Assembly (NCBI RefSeq): GCF_028735875.1
Contig: NZ_CP117834.1
Coordinates: forward strand, 1,972,001-2,036,000
Length of the DNA stretch: 64,000 bases
DNA from: Shouchella hunanensis
GTDB lineage: Bacteria; Bacillota; Bacilli; Bacillales; Bacillaceae_D
Direction: 5' to 3'
The position numbers and the translations under genes are program-made. A model generated the notes under the pieces. The model was given only the letters and a program-made list of their open reading frames with translations. It did not search any database and was not told where the DNA came from. Below, in pieces: positions 8,488 to 16,599 of this stretch (position 1 is its first letter; every line of letters begins with the position of its first letter).

Positions 8488-9581
8488 ATACGAGCCTTCT
8501 TTCGTAACGAAACTAGGGCATAACAAGTAACTGGAAGAATAAAAAAGAATGAAACAAACGCAAATTGCTGATACTCGGATACTTTTGTAATGTCATCAAT
8601 TGTTTGTGGCCATAAAGCGAGACCGATCATACTGATAGTTGCTGGTGGAATGAGCCAATTCCTTGAAACCGGGAAGACTTTTTTCAAAAGAAAAACAGCA
8701 CTATAAAGGGTAAATAAACTGGTTAGGAAAAACTGTAGAATCCATGTGGTGATAAGAAAAGAGTCTGCTCTTTCGGTAAACAGTAGGCTGCTTTCTGATG
8801 CATGGGTCAACGTAATGGTTGGCCAAGTCAACATTTGAACTTCTACAGTTCCTACAGTCGCGACAACAATAAGGTAAGTGAATGCATAGAGCAATGTAGC
8901 AAACATTAACGCCCCCAAACCGGCTTTAATAGGACGGACCGTTTTTTGAATGGAAGCCAGTAAGATAAAAATCATTTCGATGCCTTGAAACGATTGAAGT
9001 CCATTTTTGCTATTAAGCAAAATAGGGAGCATCCCTTCTGGTGCGACGGGCCGTATATTTAAAATAGATGCATCTCTAAACCCTATCAATAAAACTAAGA
9101 ATAGAACGACGACGGTCAGTGGTAAAAAGAAACATGCTACTCGCACGATTGTAGGTAAGGAGTAGTACACAGCAAACGCACATAACAATAGAACCGTTAC
9201 GATGGATACGTAATGAGGGGTACTTTCTAAAAGAAAATAGCGAATCATTTCGCTCATCGCAACAGCCTGCCAGCCGCCAAGAAGAAGAAAATAAATTGTT
9301 AGTAGTAGACAGATCGCTTTACTAATGAAAGCACCGAATGCTTTTGTTGTGTACTCATCAATGGAATGCACGTTGTGTCGCTTAAAGGCAAAACAAACAA
9401 AGGCATACTGAAGGGTAATCAAAATCCCTCCAAATAAGATAGAAAGCCAACCGTCTGCAGTTCCAATGTGAACCGTTAATGTACGCGGTAGGTTCATAAC
9501 ACCAACCCCCAAAAGCACACATAATAAGGACACGGTTAATTGATAAGTAGTCAACGTGTGGCTAGTTTGAATTTGACCCAT
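8484..9581 (-). CDS. GerB-type germinant receptor permease subunit (Ger operon 1)
   Basis: 365 residues, about ten membrane helices, of the spore-germination branch of the amino acid permease (APC) superfamily. It begins with the typical GerAB region (LTTYQLTVSLLCVLLGVGVM, then LPRTL). In characterised receptors this subunit binds the germinant. It starts one base after the gerA stop and overlaps gerC by 4 bp. The ligand cannot be predicted here. Confidence 0.93.
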   Translation of the reverse strand: MGQIQTSHTLTTYQLTVSLLCVLLGVGVMNLPRTLTVHIGTADGWLSILFGGILITLQYAFVCFAFKRHNVHSIDEYTTKAFGAFISKAICLLLTIYFLLLGGWQAVAMSEMIRYFLLESTPHYVSIVTVLLLCAFAVYYSLPTIVRVACFFLPLTVVVLFLVLLIGFRDASILNIRPVAPEGMLPILLNSKNGLQSFQGIEMIFILLASIQKTVRPIKAGLGALMFATLLYAFTYLIVVATVGTVEVQMLTWPTITLTHASESSLLFTERADSFLITTWILQFFLTSLFTLYSAVFLLKKVFPVSRNWLIPPATISMIGLALWPQTIDDITKVSEYQQFAFVSFFFILPVTCYALVSLRKKARI

Positions 9582-11003
9582 TTAAACACCTCTTTTATCC
9601 TTCAAGACTGTTGGAAGACGTACGATAAGGTCATATATGCCGTGTCTCTTCAAAGAAAATTTAAAAGAAAAATAGTGAACACCGTAGTTATGTAAGCTAG
9701 AGAGGTGTATCGTTACCGCAATAAAGTAAATCACAACGCCATATAATCCTAATGTAGAAGCAAGCGTGATGGAGCAGACACTTAGAATCCTAAACGACGT
9801 GCTTAAACTGTACAGAGGAACAGCAAAAGATGCGATGGCCGTAATAGCGATCACAATGACCATGATGGAGCTGACCAAGTTCGCTTCAACGACAGCTTGT
9901 CCAATGACGACGCCTCCAACTAATCCAATCGTTTGTCCAAGAGGATTAGGCAATCGTATACTGGCTTCTCGGAGTAGCTCTATAAAGAGTGTCATGAGAA
10001 TCACTTCCCCTACAGCTGGGAAAGGAATATTCATTCGTGAGTTCATAATAGTCATTGACAATTCGTTTGGAATTAAACCTTGATGAAATGAAACAAGGGC
10101 AATGTAAATCGGTGCAACAAACATCGTAATAAAAAGGGCGATATACCGTAATATTCGAATAGCAGAGCTAATCATCCACCGTTCATAATAATCGTCTGGT
10201 GCTTGCATTTGTTGTTCAAACGTTGTAGGCACCATAAAGACAAACGGTGATCCGTTTACAAAAACAGCGACTCTGCCTTCTTCAAAGCCTGCCAAAATCC
10301 GATCAATTCGGTCTGTGCTTTGAATTTGTGGAAAAGGAGAGTAGATGGGGGAGTTGTCTAAAAAACTTTCCATCTTTCCAGAGTCTTCAATATTTGGATG
10401 ATTGATGGACTTCAGTCGATTTTCTACTTCAGTAACCGTTGAAGAAGGTGTGTTCTCTTTGTTGTACATATAATAAACGGTTTTCGTTTTTTTATTATGC
10501 GTAATGCTGTGCTTGGCGGTTAGTAAGTTTTCATCTTCGCCAAACTGTCTGATCAAAGAGATATTGGTAGAAGCATCTTCAAGAAAAGAGGCCCGCGGTC
10601 CTCTAATGACTCTTTCAGTTGCTGATTCTTCCAAGCTTCTTTGTAGGTGCTTATTGATTTGAAGGCTATATGCAAAAGGCACCCCCTCCATAAAAAACAC
10701 ACAGCGACCTTTATATAGAGTGGACACAGCAGCAAGCGAATCTGAAAGCGTGGATTCAGCTAGACATAATATGGGCGTTGTTGCTTCTATCTCCAAATCT
10801 CTTTCGTTTAGGACACGCACGTTTAAACGATTCATGTAATCGAGTGACCGATTAAACTTTTCATCATCAAATTCCCCAAGTAAATAAAAAACCCCAACTC
10901 GTTCTAACCCTGCAAGGTAAACATGCTTTTGGTTAAGGTCAGATTGATCGCCTAATGTTTGAAGAAATAGAGTCGTGTTCTGATCAAAATCTGTTGAAAA
11001 CAT
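9582..11003 (-). CDS. GerA-type germinant receptor subunit (Ger operon 1)
   Basis: 473 residues. A soluble N-terminal half contains the conserved ERVIRGPRASFLEDASTN block (about residues 128-145) and GFEEGRVAVFVNGSPF; the second half is a membrane domain with about five helices including LPNPLGQTIGLVGGVVIG. This fits GerAA/SpoVAF. The A subunits form an oligomeric ion channel in the spore inner membrane. The ribosome site is AAAGGGGGG. A sigma-G promoter lies just upstream, so expression should occur in the forespore. Confidence 0.95.
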   Translation of the reverse strand: MFSTDFDQNTTLFLQTLGDQSDLNQKHVYLAGLERVGVFYLLGEFDDEKFNRSLDYMNRLNVRVLNERDLEIEATTPILCLAESTLSDSLAAVSTLYKGRCVFFMEGVPFAYSLQINKHLQRSLEESATERVIRGPRASFLEDASTNISLIRQFGEDENLLTAKHSITHNKKTKTVYYMYNKENTPSSTVTEVENRLKSINHPNIEDSGKMESFLDNSPIYSPFPQIQSTDRIDRILAGFEEGRVAVFVNGSPFVFMVPTTFEQQMQAPDDYYERWMISSAIRILRYIALFITMFVAPIYIALVSFHQGLIPNELSMTIMNSRMNIPFPAVGEVILMTLFIELLREASIRLPNPLGQTIGLVGGVVIGQAVVEANLVSSIMVIVIAITAIASFAVPLYSLSTSFRILSVCSITLASTLGLYGVVIYFIAVTIHLSSLHNYGVHYFSFKFSLKRHGIYDLIVRLPTVLKDKRGV

Positions 11004-11030
11004 CGTATTCCCCCCTTTGGGAAGTCAGTT

Positions 11031-11060
11031 TAGTATGTTTCCAAGTATTGATCTTATACA
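11031..11060 (-). promoter_or_regulatory. Sigma-G (forespore) promoter of ger operon 1
   Basis: On the minus strand: -35 TGTATA (11060-11055), 17-bp spacer, -10 CATACTA (11037-11031). This matches the B. subtilis sigma-G pattern (GHATR, 17-18 bp, CATxHTA) at every conserved position and lies 28 bp before the gerA start. Confidence 0.85.
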
Positions 11061-11261
11061 AAAGGGATTCTTGGAGTACGTACGGGCTTCTTGAAGCTCA
11101 TTAAAATGAGAACTCTTGATATAAAAATGAATGCTAAATACATCCCCTTTTTCTGTGATGAAAGAGTTAAGAAAAAGATAAGATTTATTTCACAGAATGA
11201 TTAGAAGTTGCGACTACAATGAAAAAATAGAAAAGGGAAGCTAAAGGAGGAAGTGTACAGA

Positions 11262-13544
11262 ATGGAACGTGGTTTAAAGAGAATTGGTAAATGGATGGCC
11301 ACATATAGGTGGGGTGTTGTTGGTGTCTGGATCGTCTTGATTGTATTTGGCGGTTATTACGCTACTCAAGTAGGCGGGTATTTGACTGGAGGGGGCTGGG
11401 GTGTTCCTGGATCGGGGTCAAATCAAGCATACGAACTTGTTTCAGAAGAGTTTGAATCTAGGAATGCCACATCGTTAACGTTCGTAATGAGTCACGATAC
11501 GTATGAAGTTGGTTCTACAGAATTTACAGAAGCATTAGAGCAGGCGTCAGCATCGTTATCAGATGAAGACGAGATAGAAAGTGTTTATACGTGGGTTAAT
11601 GCGGAAGAGCGTATAAAAGATCAATTTGTTTCTGATCAGCGTCATACAAGTATTGGGTTTGTTGAAATGAATGTAGATGAAGGGTTTGCTCAAAAGGTAT
11701 TACCTGACATTCAAGAGCGTCTGACAGAAGCGATAGATCAAGATGGCTTTCAAGCGACGGTTTTAGGAGCTCCCGCTTTTTGGGGTGAAATGAACCAATT
11801 GAGTCAAGAAGGACTTGAGAAAGCACACTTATACGCTTTGCCTATTATTATTATCGTTTTATTATTCGTGTTTCGTTCTGTTGTATCTTCCTTAACACCT
11901 TTGCTTTTATCTGGGTTTTCAATCATCGCTTCATTAGGTGTCCTTTACTTTTTCGCTCAGGGAATTGAATTATCCATTTTTGTGTTAGATGCAGCATTAA
12001 TGTTAGGGATAGGTGTAGGGATTGATTTTGCTCTCATCTTTGTCAAACGTTATCGAGAGCAGTTAGAGAAAACGAGTGGCAACCATCTTGATGCAGTCGC
12101 AGAGACGATGGGTACAGCGGGTCACGCTATTTTATTCTCTGCTTTAACGATTATTGGTTCCATGTCTGCCATCTTATTCGTTGATATAGCTGCTGTCCGT
12201 TCCATCGCTCTAGGTGTCATCGTTGTTGTGTTCTTTTTAATGCTTACTAGTTTATCATTACTGCCTGCATTTTTAGCAATAGTAGGACCAAAGATTAATG
12301 CACTAAGAGTTCCTTTTATGTCGCTCCGTACAGTTCCAAATCAGCAAGGTACATGGTATAAACTTGCTCATAAAGTAATGAAGCGACCAATTCTTTATTT
12401 TGCAGGTTCTGTTTTCTTTCTTCTTTTACTTGCTTGGCCTGCACTTGAACTCGAAGTTTCAACGCCGGATTCACGCATGCTGCCAGAAGATACGCAAGTT
12501 CGTAGTGGTATAAGTGATTTGGAAGATGGATTTGGTGTTGGTTATTCCGCCCCTATTCAAGTCGTTGTATCGACAGAAGAGGGAGAATTAACTGATGAAG
12601 CATCACTTACGAATCTTCAATCATTACAGGAAGAGTTAGAAGGTATAGCGAATGTTGAAGAAGTCAATTCACTCTTCTCATTCTTCCCAGATATGACCAT
12701 GGATTCTATTAGCGACATTCTAACAGATAACCAAGATCTTCTTTCCGCAGGTGAATGGATGATGCTAAATCGAAATCTTGGAGAAGAGAAGAATGTAGTC
12801 ATCTTTGATGTCATCTCAAATGATTACTCTTCTAGTGAAGCGAACCGAGGGATTGTAAAAGAAATTCGTTCGAATCATTCTTCTAAGGACGGATGGACCG
12901 TTCTCGTAGGTGGAGAGACGGCAGAAGGACTGGACACTAGTCAATCGTTAAATGATAGCTTGCTAGGGGTTTTAGCCTTTACTTTAGCGCTTCTATTTAT
13001 TGTACTGGTCATCACGTTTAAAAGCGTACTATTACCGCTTAAAGCGATTATCATGAATATTCTCTCCCTAGGTGCTACGTATGGTGTACTTGTCGCAGTG
13101 TTCCAATGGGGATGGGGATCGGAAATATTCGGTTTCGGTGAGTTTGGTTTTATCCAAAGTTTTATTCCGATTTTGTTACTAGGCCTCTTATTCAGTTTAA
13201 GTACGGATTATGAAGTGTTCTTGTTGAGTCGTGTACAAGAAGAATATATGAAAGGTGTATCGAATGAGGAAAGCGTGGCGCTAGGGTTAGAAAAGACAGC
13301 GCCTATGATATCTGGAGCTGCGTTAATTATGGTAGCTGTTTTTGGATCATTTGCGTTTGCTGGCGTACTCCCTATGCAGCAACTAGGGTTTGGGATGGCT
13401 CTTGCCATTGCCCTTGATGCAACGGTCGTGCGGCTGTTTTTAGTCCCAGCGACAATGAAGCTTTTAGGTGATTGGAACTGGTGGTTGCCGTTTAAGCGCT
13501 CCTCACGGAAAACAAACCTAGAGAAACAACGCTCGATTAGTTAG
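11262..13544 (+). CDS. MMPL/RND family exporter (YdfJ-like)
   Basis: 760 residues from the ATG at 11262, which sits 11 bases after AAAGGAGG; a GTG at 11253 is too close to that site. Two halves each carry one membrane helix, a large outside domain and a block of helices, giving about 12. The MMPL signatures are GIGVGIDFALIFVKRYRE in the first half and LLFSLSTDYEVFLLSR in the second, with the proton-relay Asp pairs. It is a proton-driven exporter of lipids or lipophilic drugs. A sensor kinase and regulator follow and probably control it. Confidence 0.92.
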   Translation: MERGLKRIGKWMATYRWGVVGVWIVLIVFGGYYATQVGGYLTGGGWGVPGSGSNQAYELVSEEFESRNATSLTFVMSHDTYEVGSTEFTEALEQASASLSDEDEIESVYTWVNAEERIKDQFVSDQRHTSIGFVEMNVDEGFAQKVLPDIQERLTEAIDQDGFQATVLGAPAFWGEMNQLSQEGLEKAHLYALPIIIIVLLFVFRSVVSSLTPLLLSGFSIIASLGVLYFFAQGIELSIFVLDAALMLGIGVGIDFALIFVKRYREQLEKTSGNHLDAVAETMGTAGHAILFSALTIIGSMSAILFVDIAAVRSIALGVIVVVFFLMLTSLSLLPAFLAIVGPKINALRVPFMSLRTVPNQQGTWYKLAHKVMKRPILYFAGSVFFLLLLAWPALELEVSTPDSRMLPEDTQVRSGISDLEDGFGVGYSAPIQVVVSTEEGELTDEASLTNLQSLQEELEGIANVEEVNSLFSFFPDMTMDSISDILTDNQDLLSAGEWMMLNRNLGEEKNVVIFDVISNDYSSSEANRGIVKEIRSNHSSKDGWTVLVGGETAEGLDTSQSLNDSLLGVLAFTLALLFIVLVITFKSVLLPLKAIIMNILSLGATYGVLVAVFQWGWGSEIFGFGEFGFIQSFIPILLLGLLFSLSTDYEVFLLSRVQEEYMKGVSNEESVALGLEKTAPMISGAALIMVAVFGSFAFAGVLPMQQLGFGMALAIALDATVVRLFLVPATMKLLGDWNWWLPFKRSSRKTNLEKQRSIS

Positions 13545-13607
13545 CATTTCGTTTTTTTAGAGAAAGAGATCGATTATAATGAAAAAGCAGACAGAGGAAG
13601 GAGAGAA

Positions 13608-15116
13608 ATGATGTCAATACGAGTAAAGTTGATTCTTTCATATGTATTAATGACCATTATTCCCATTGGCCTTTTCATTCTCTTTCTTCATCTTCTTTTT
13701 CATCTATTTTTAAATAATATAGAAGAAATGAAAGAATTTTATCAGGTAGATGACCGGGCGGTTGAAGCATTTTTTTATGAAGAATTAGCCGCCATTACGG
13801 AGTTGAAACAAGTCGCTCTTTCGAGCCCAGATGAGCTATTAGATGAGTCGATCGTTTCACGATATGAGAATCTGTTAGGACATCGGCAAATCGCTATTTT
13901 CGTTCGAAAAGGGGATACGCTCACAAATGGACAGCAAACAGATACATCTACTTTTTACTCTTATTTACCGGCGCACCAGTTAAGCGAGTCTGATCCATAT
14001 GTGAATCATCAAGGTCAAATAGGTGAAGACGGTCAGTATTGGCTCTATACAGGAACCGATTTTCGTTTCACTGATGGCGACGATGGATCACTCTTCTTTA
14101 CATTGGATGTTGAACCTGTAAGTGACTTTCTAACCAACATCATTCCGCTCGTTATTACTGGATTTATTGTTGCCTTTATTTTGACAAATGGTGTGATTAC
14201 GTATGTCATATCAAAGCATCTTATACAGCCATTAAAAAAGTTGCACCGTGTTGCAGGAGAGATTGCTAGTGGGAATTTAAATGAACAAACTGGTATTGTG
14301 CGAAATGATGAAATTGGCGATTTGGCTGGTGCTTTTGAGGAAATGAGACTTCAATTAAAGCAATCAATGGCGCTTCAAGAAAAATATGACGAAAACCGCA
14401 AAGAATTAATTAATAATATCTCGCATGATTTGAAGACACCGATTACCTCAATTAAGGGGCATATTCAGGGAATCATTGATGGTGTTGCAAGGGATCAGAA
14501 TAAATTGGATAAATATATTCAAATTATCCACACAAAAGCCTCAGAAATGGATCAATTAATTGATGAACTTTTGCTCTTTTCAAAACTGGATTTAAATAGT
14601 ATTCCATTTCATTTTGAGTGTGTAAACCTTCGCCCTTATCTAAGAGATATTATCGAAGCATTTCAATTGGAATACGATGAGGTTGAAATTGAATCAAATG
14701 TAAGTATTCATCCAGACACCCTTGTTTTAGCTGACCGAGCTCAACTTTATAAAGTGTTTGCTAATCTTTTAGCTAATAGCGTTAAATTTATGAATCAAGA
14801 TGAAAAAAGAATACACGTACATGCAAGTGAAAGAGGGCAAGTTGTATGTATCTCTATTACAGATAATGGTCAAGGCATTGAAGAAAAGGCTTTACCTTAC
14901 GTGTTTGATCGATTTTTTAGGGCCGAGGCTTCTCGAGGAACAAATCAAGGAGGAAGTGGCATTGGGTTAGCCATTGTCAAGCAAATCGTTGAAGCTCATG
15001 AAGGAATGGTGGATATTACAAGTAAGGTTAACGAAGGTACTACCATTCAGTTCACTTTGCCAATAGTCGATGAAAACAAGAGAGGTGAAAAAGATGAAAA
15101 GGATTTTAATTGTTGA
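13608..15116 (+). CDS. Sensor histidine kinase, HAMP type
   Basis: 502 residues (a second ATG at 13611 is equally possible). Membrane helices at about 8-34 and 174-203 flank an acidic extracytoplasmic sensor. A HAMP domain follows (about 204-250), then HisKA with His273 in NISHDLKTPITS, and an ATPase domain with N-box NLLANSVKF, G1 DNGQGIEE and G2 GGSGIGLAIV. It senses an outside signal and phosphorylates the regulator whose start it overlaps by 23 bp. A TATAAT at 13575-13580 may be its own -10. Confidence 0.94.
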   Translation: MMSIRVKLILSYVLMTIIPIGLFILFLHLLFHLFLNNIEEMKEFYQVDDRAVEAFFYEELAAITELKQVALSSPDELLDESIVSRYENLLGHRQIAIFVRKGDTLTNGQQTDTSTFYSYLPAHQLSESDPYVNHQGQIGEDGQYWLYTGTDFRFTDGDDGSLFFTLDVEPVSDFLTNIIPLVITGFIVAFILTNGVITYVISKHLIQPLKKLHRVAGEIASGNLNEQTGIVRNDEIGDLAGAFEEMRLQLKQSMALQEKYDENRKELINNISHDLKTPITSIKGHIQGIIDGVARDQNKLDKYIQIIHTKASEMDQLIDELLLFSKLDLNSIPFHFECVNLRPYLRDIIEAFQLEYDEVEIESNVSIHPDTLVLADRAQLYKVFANLLANSVKFMNQDEKRIHVHASERGQVVCISITDNGQGIEEKALPYVFDRFFRAEASRGTNQGGSGIGLAIVKQIVEAHEGMVDITSKVNEGTTIQFTLPIVDENKRGEKDEKDFNC

Positions 15117-15783
15117 AGACGAGAAAACGATATCAGAGTTGCAGAAAGACTATCTCGAAATTAATGGTTTTGAAGCAGAAATTAAGCATAATGGTCATGA
15201 AGGTCTTGAACGAGCACTTACAAGTGACTTTGATTTAATAGTACTAGATGTCATGCTCCCGGGTTTAGATGGGTTTGCTGTCTGTAAAAAAATTCGAGAA
15301 GTAAAAGAAGTGCCTATTCTGATGGTAACGGCTCGCGTCGAAGAGATCGATTTAATCCGAGGATTGGGCTTGGGTGCTGATGATTACATTTTTAAACCTT
15401 TTAATCCAAATCAACTAGTGGCAAGAGTAAAAGCCCATCTAGCACGCTATGAGCGTCTTGTGTCTTTACATGAACAACCAACAGAATTGACAACGATTGG
15501 GCGTTTATGTGTTGATCACACGGCTAGGAGCATTCAAGTAGATGGAGTAGAGATTCAACTCAGAGCAAGGGAATTTGAGTTGCTCGCGTTCCTTGCTCTT
15601 CATCCAGGACAGGTCTTTACGAAAGAACATTTATACGAACGAATTTGGGGGATGGATCCTGCTAGTGATCATACAACAGTAACCGTACATATTAAAAAAA
15701 TTCGTGACAAATTGTCAGTAAACGGAATCGAATTTGATAGCATCGAAACGGTATGGGGTGTGGGTTATCGCTATAAGAAGTGA
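15094..15783 (+). CDS. OmpR-family response regulator
   Basis: 229 residues from the ATG at 15094, preceded by AGAGGTG; the frame is open further upstream, inside the kinase gene. Receiver domain with acidic pocket VEDE, phosphorylation site Asp52 (LIVLDVMLPG) and Lys101 in FKPF. The C-terminal winged helix runs from about 130 (LRAREFELLAFLALHPGQ; HIKKIRDKL). It probably activates the MMPL exporter upstream. A terminator follows. Confidence 0.95.
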   Translation: MKRILIVEDEKTISELQKDYLEINGFEAEIKHNGHEGLERALTSDFDLIVLDVMLPGLDGFAVCKKIREVKEVPILMVTARVEEIDLIRGLGLGADDYIFKPFNPNQLVARVKAHLARYERLVSLHEQPTELTTIGRLCVDHTARSIQVDGVEIQLRAREFELLAFLALHPGQVFTKEHLYERIWGMDPASDHTTVTVHIKKIRDKLSVNGIEFDSIETVWGVGYRYKK

Positions 15784-15813
15784 TGATGTCAATAAGTGTG
15801 TAGGGTTCATTGG

Positions 15814-15841
15814 AGACTGAATAGATATCAGTCTTTTTTTA
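15814..15841 (+). terminator. Terminator of the exporter/two-component block
   Basis: Stem AGACTGA/TCAGTCT (15814-15820 and 15828-15834), 7-nt loop, then T-run. Confidence 0.8.
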
Positions 15842-15942
15842 TCTTTAAATCACGTTTTACATAAATGAGCAGGTTAGCATCAATTCAATGAAGGGATGTA
15901 AGTGCTCTCTGTTCTGAATACACCCCTCCTATTATGTTAATT

Positions 15943-16341
15943 TCACTCAAATGCCGCATGCCAATGGTGAGGTTGAAGTTCTTTCAATGTTTTAAAAATC
16001 AAGGCTTGTTCTTGATTGGATACGGCGGCTTTTACCCCATATCCCCAATAAAATAGTCGTTCTTGACATACTCCACAAGGAGATAAAATTGTAAGGGGAG
16101 AGTGCTCATCTTCTCGCATAAGACAAAGAGAATGGGTCACAGGACGGTTTAATTTATGAGCTTCTAATATAGCGCCAGTTTCCATACATAGTTCTGTTGA
16201 AGCAACGACTACTTCTGGTGCGATGCTTGTTAAAATCCTTCCATTATCTAATGCAAGAGCGGCGGCTCCTCCCCAGCCAGTAGGATAACGGTCATAAATA
16301 AGGGTTGCTGCTGCATCAAAAAGTTGTTTTTCAAGTGTCAT
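15943..16341 (-). CDS. Cytidine-deaminase-like hydrolase, blasticidin-S-deaminase type
   Basis: 132 residues, the usual size for free-nucleoside deaminases. Zinc ligands are Cys52 (in ELCMETGAILEA), Cys89 and Cys92 (SPCGVCQE); Glu54 is the proton-shuttling residue. The first ligand is Cys in a CxE motif, as in cytidine deaminase and blasticidin S deaminase, not the His of deoxycytidylate deaminase. It deaminates a cytosine-type ring in the cytosol; the substrate is uncertain. An AAGGAAGCAGG site precedes the ATG. Confidence 0.82.
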   Translation of the reverse strand: MTLEKQLFDAAATLIYDRYPTGWGGAAALALDNGRILTSIAPEVVVASTELCMETGAILEAHKLNRPVTHSLCLMREDEHSPLTILSPCGVCQERLFYWGYGVKAAVSNQEQALIFKTLKELQPHHWHAAFE

Positions 16342-16474
16342 GTTTGCCTGCTTCCTTAACCCTTTTAAATAAGGTTAAATGTCATTTTCTCAATCATACC
16401 ATTTTTTGATCAATTGCCTGAAAGGTTGAAAGGTGTAGATTACCGATAAGAAAAAGGGAATAGTCTACTCTCTC

Positions 16475-16503
16475 TTGTATACCGTAGGGGGGTATGTTAT
16501 GAT
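16475..16503 (+). promoter_or_regulatory. cop promoter overlapped by a CsoR-type operator
   Basis: -35 TTGTAT (16475-16480), 17-bp spacer, -10 TATGAT (16498-16503). Within it, TATACC-GTAG-GGGGGTAT (16478-16495) matches the TACCC/GGGGTA dyad bound by copper-sensing CsoR repressors. Copper(I) should release CsoR and switch the operon on. No csoR gene is in this window. Confidence 0.75.
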
Positions 16504-16599
16504 TGGTGTGTGAAGAAACATGACTATTTTACGGATAAGCTGTTTAACATGATCAGAACGGATCATTGACATTCTAGTGAAGAAGGAGGCGGAACGATT

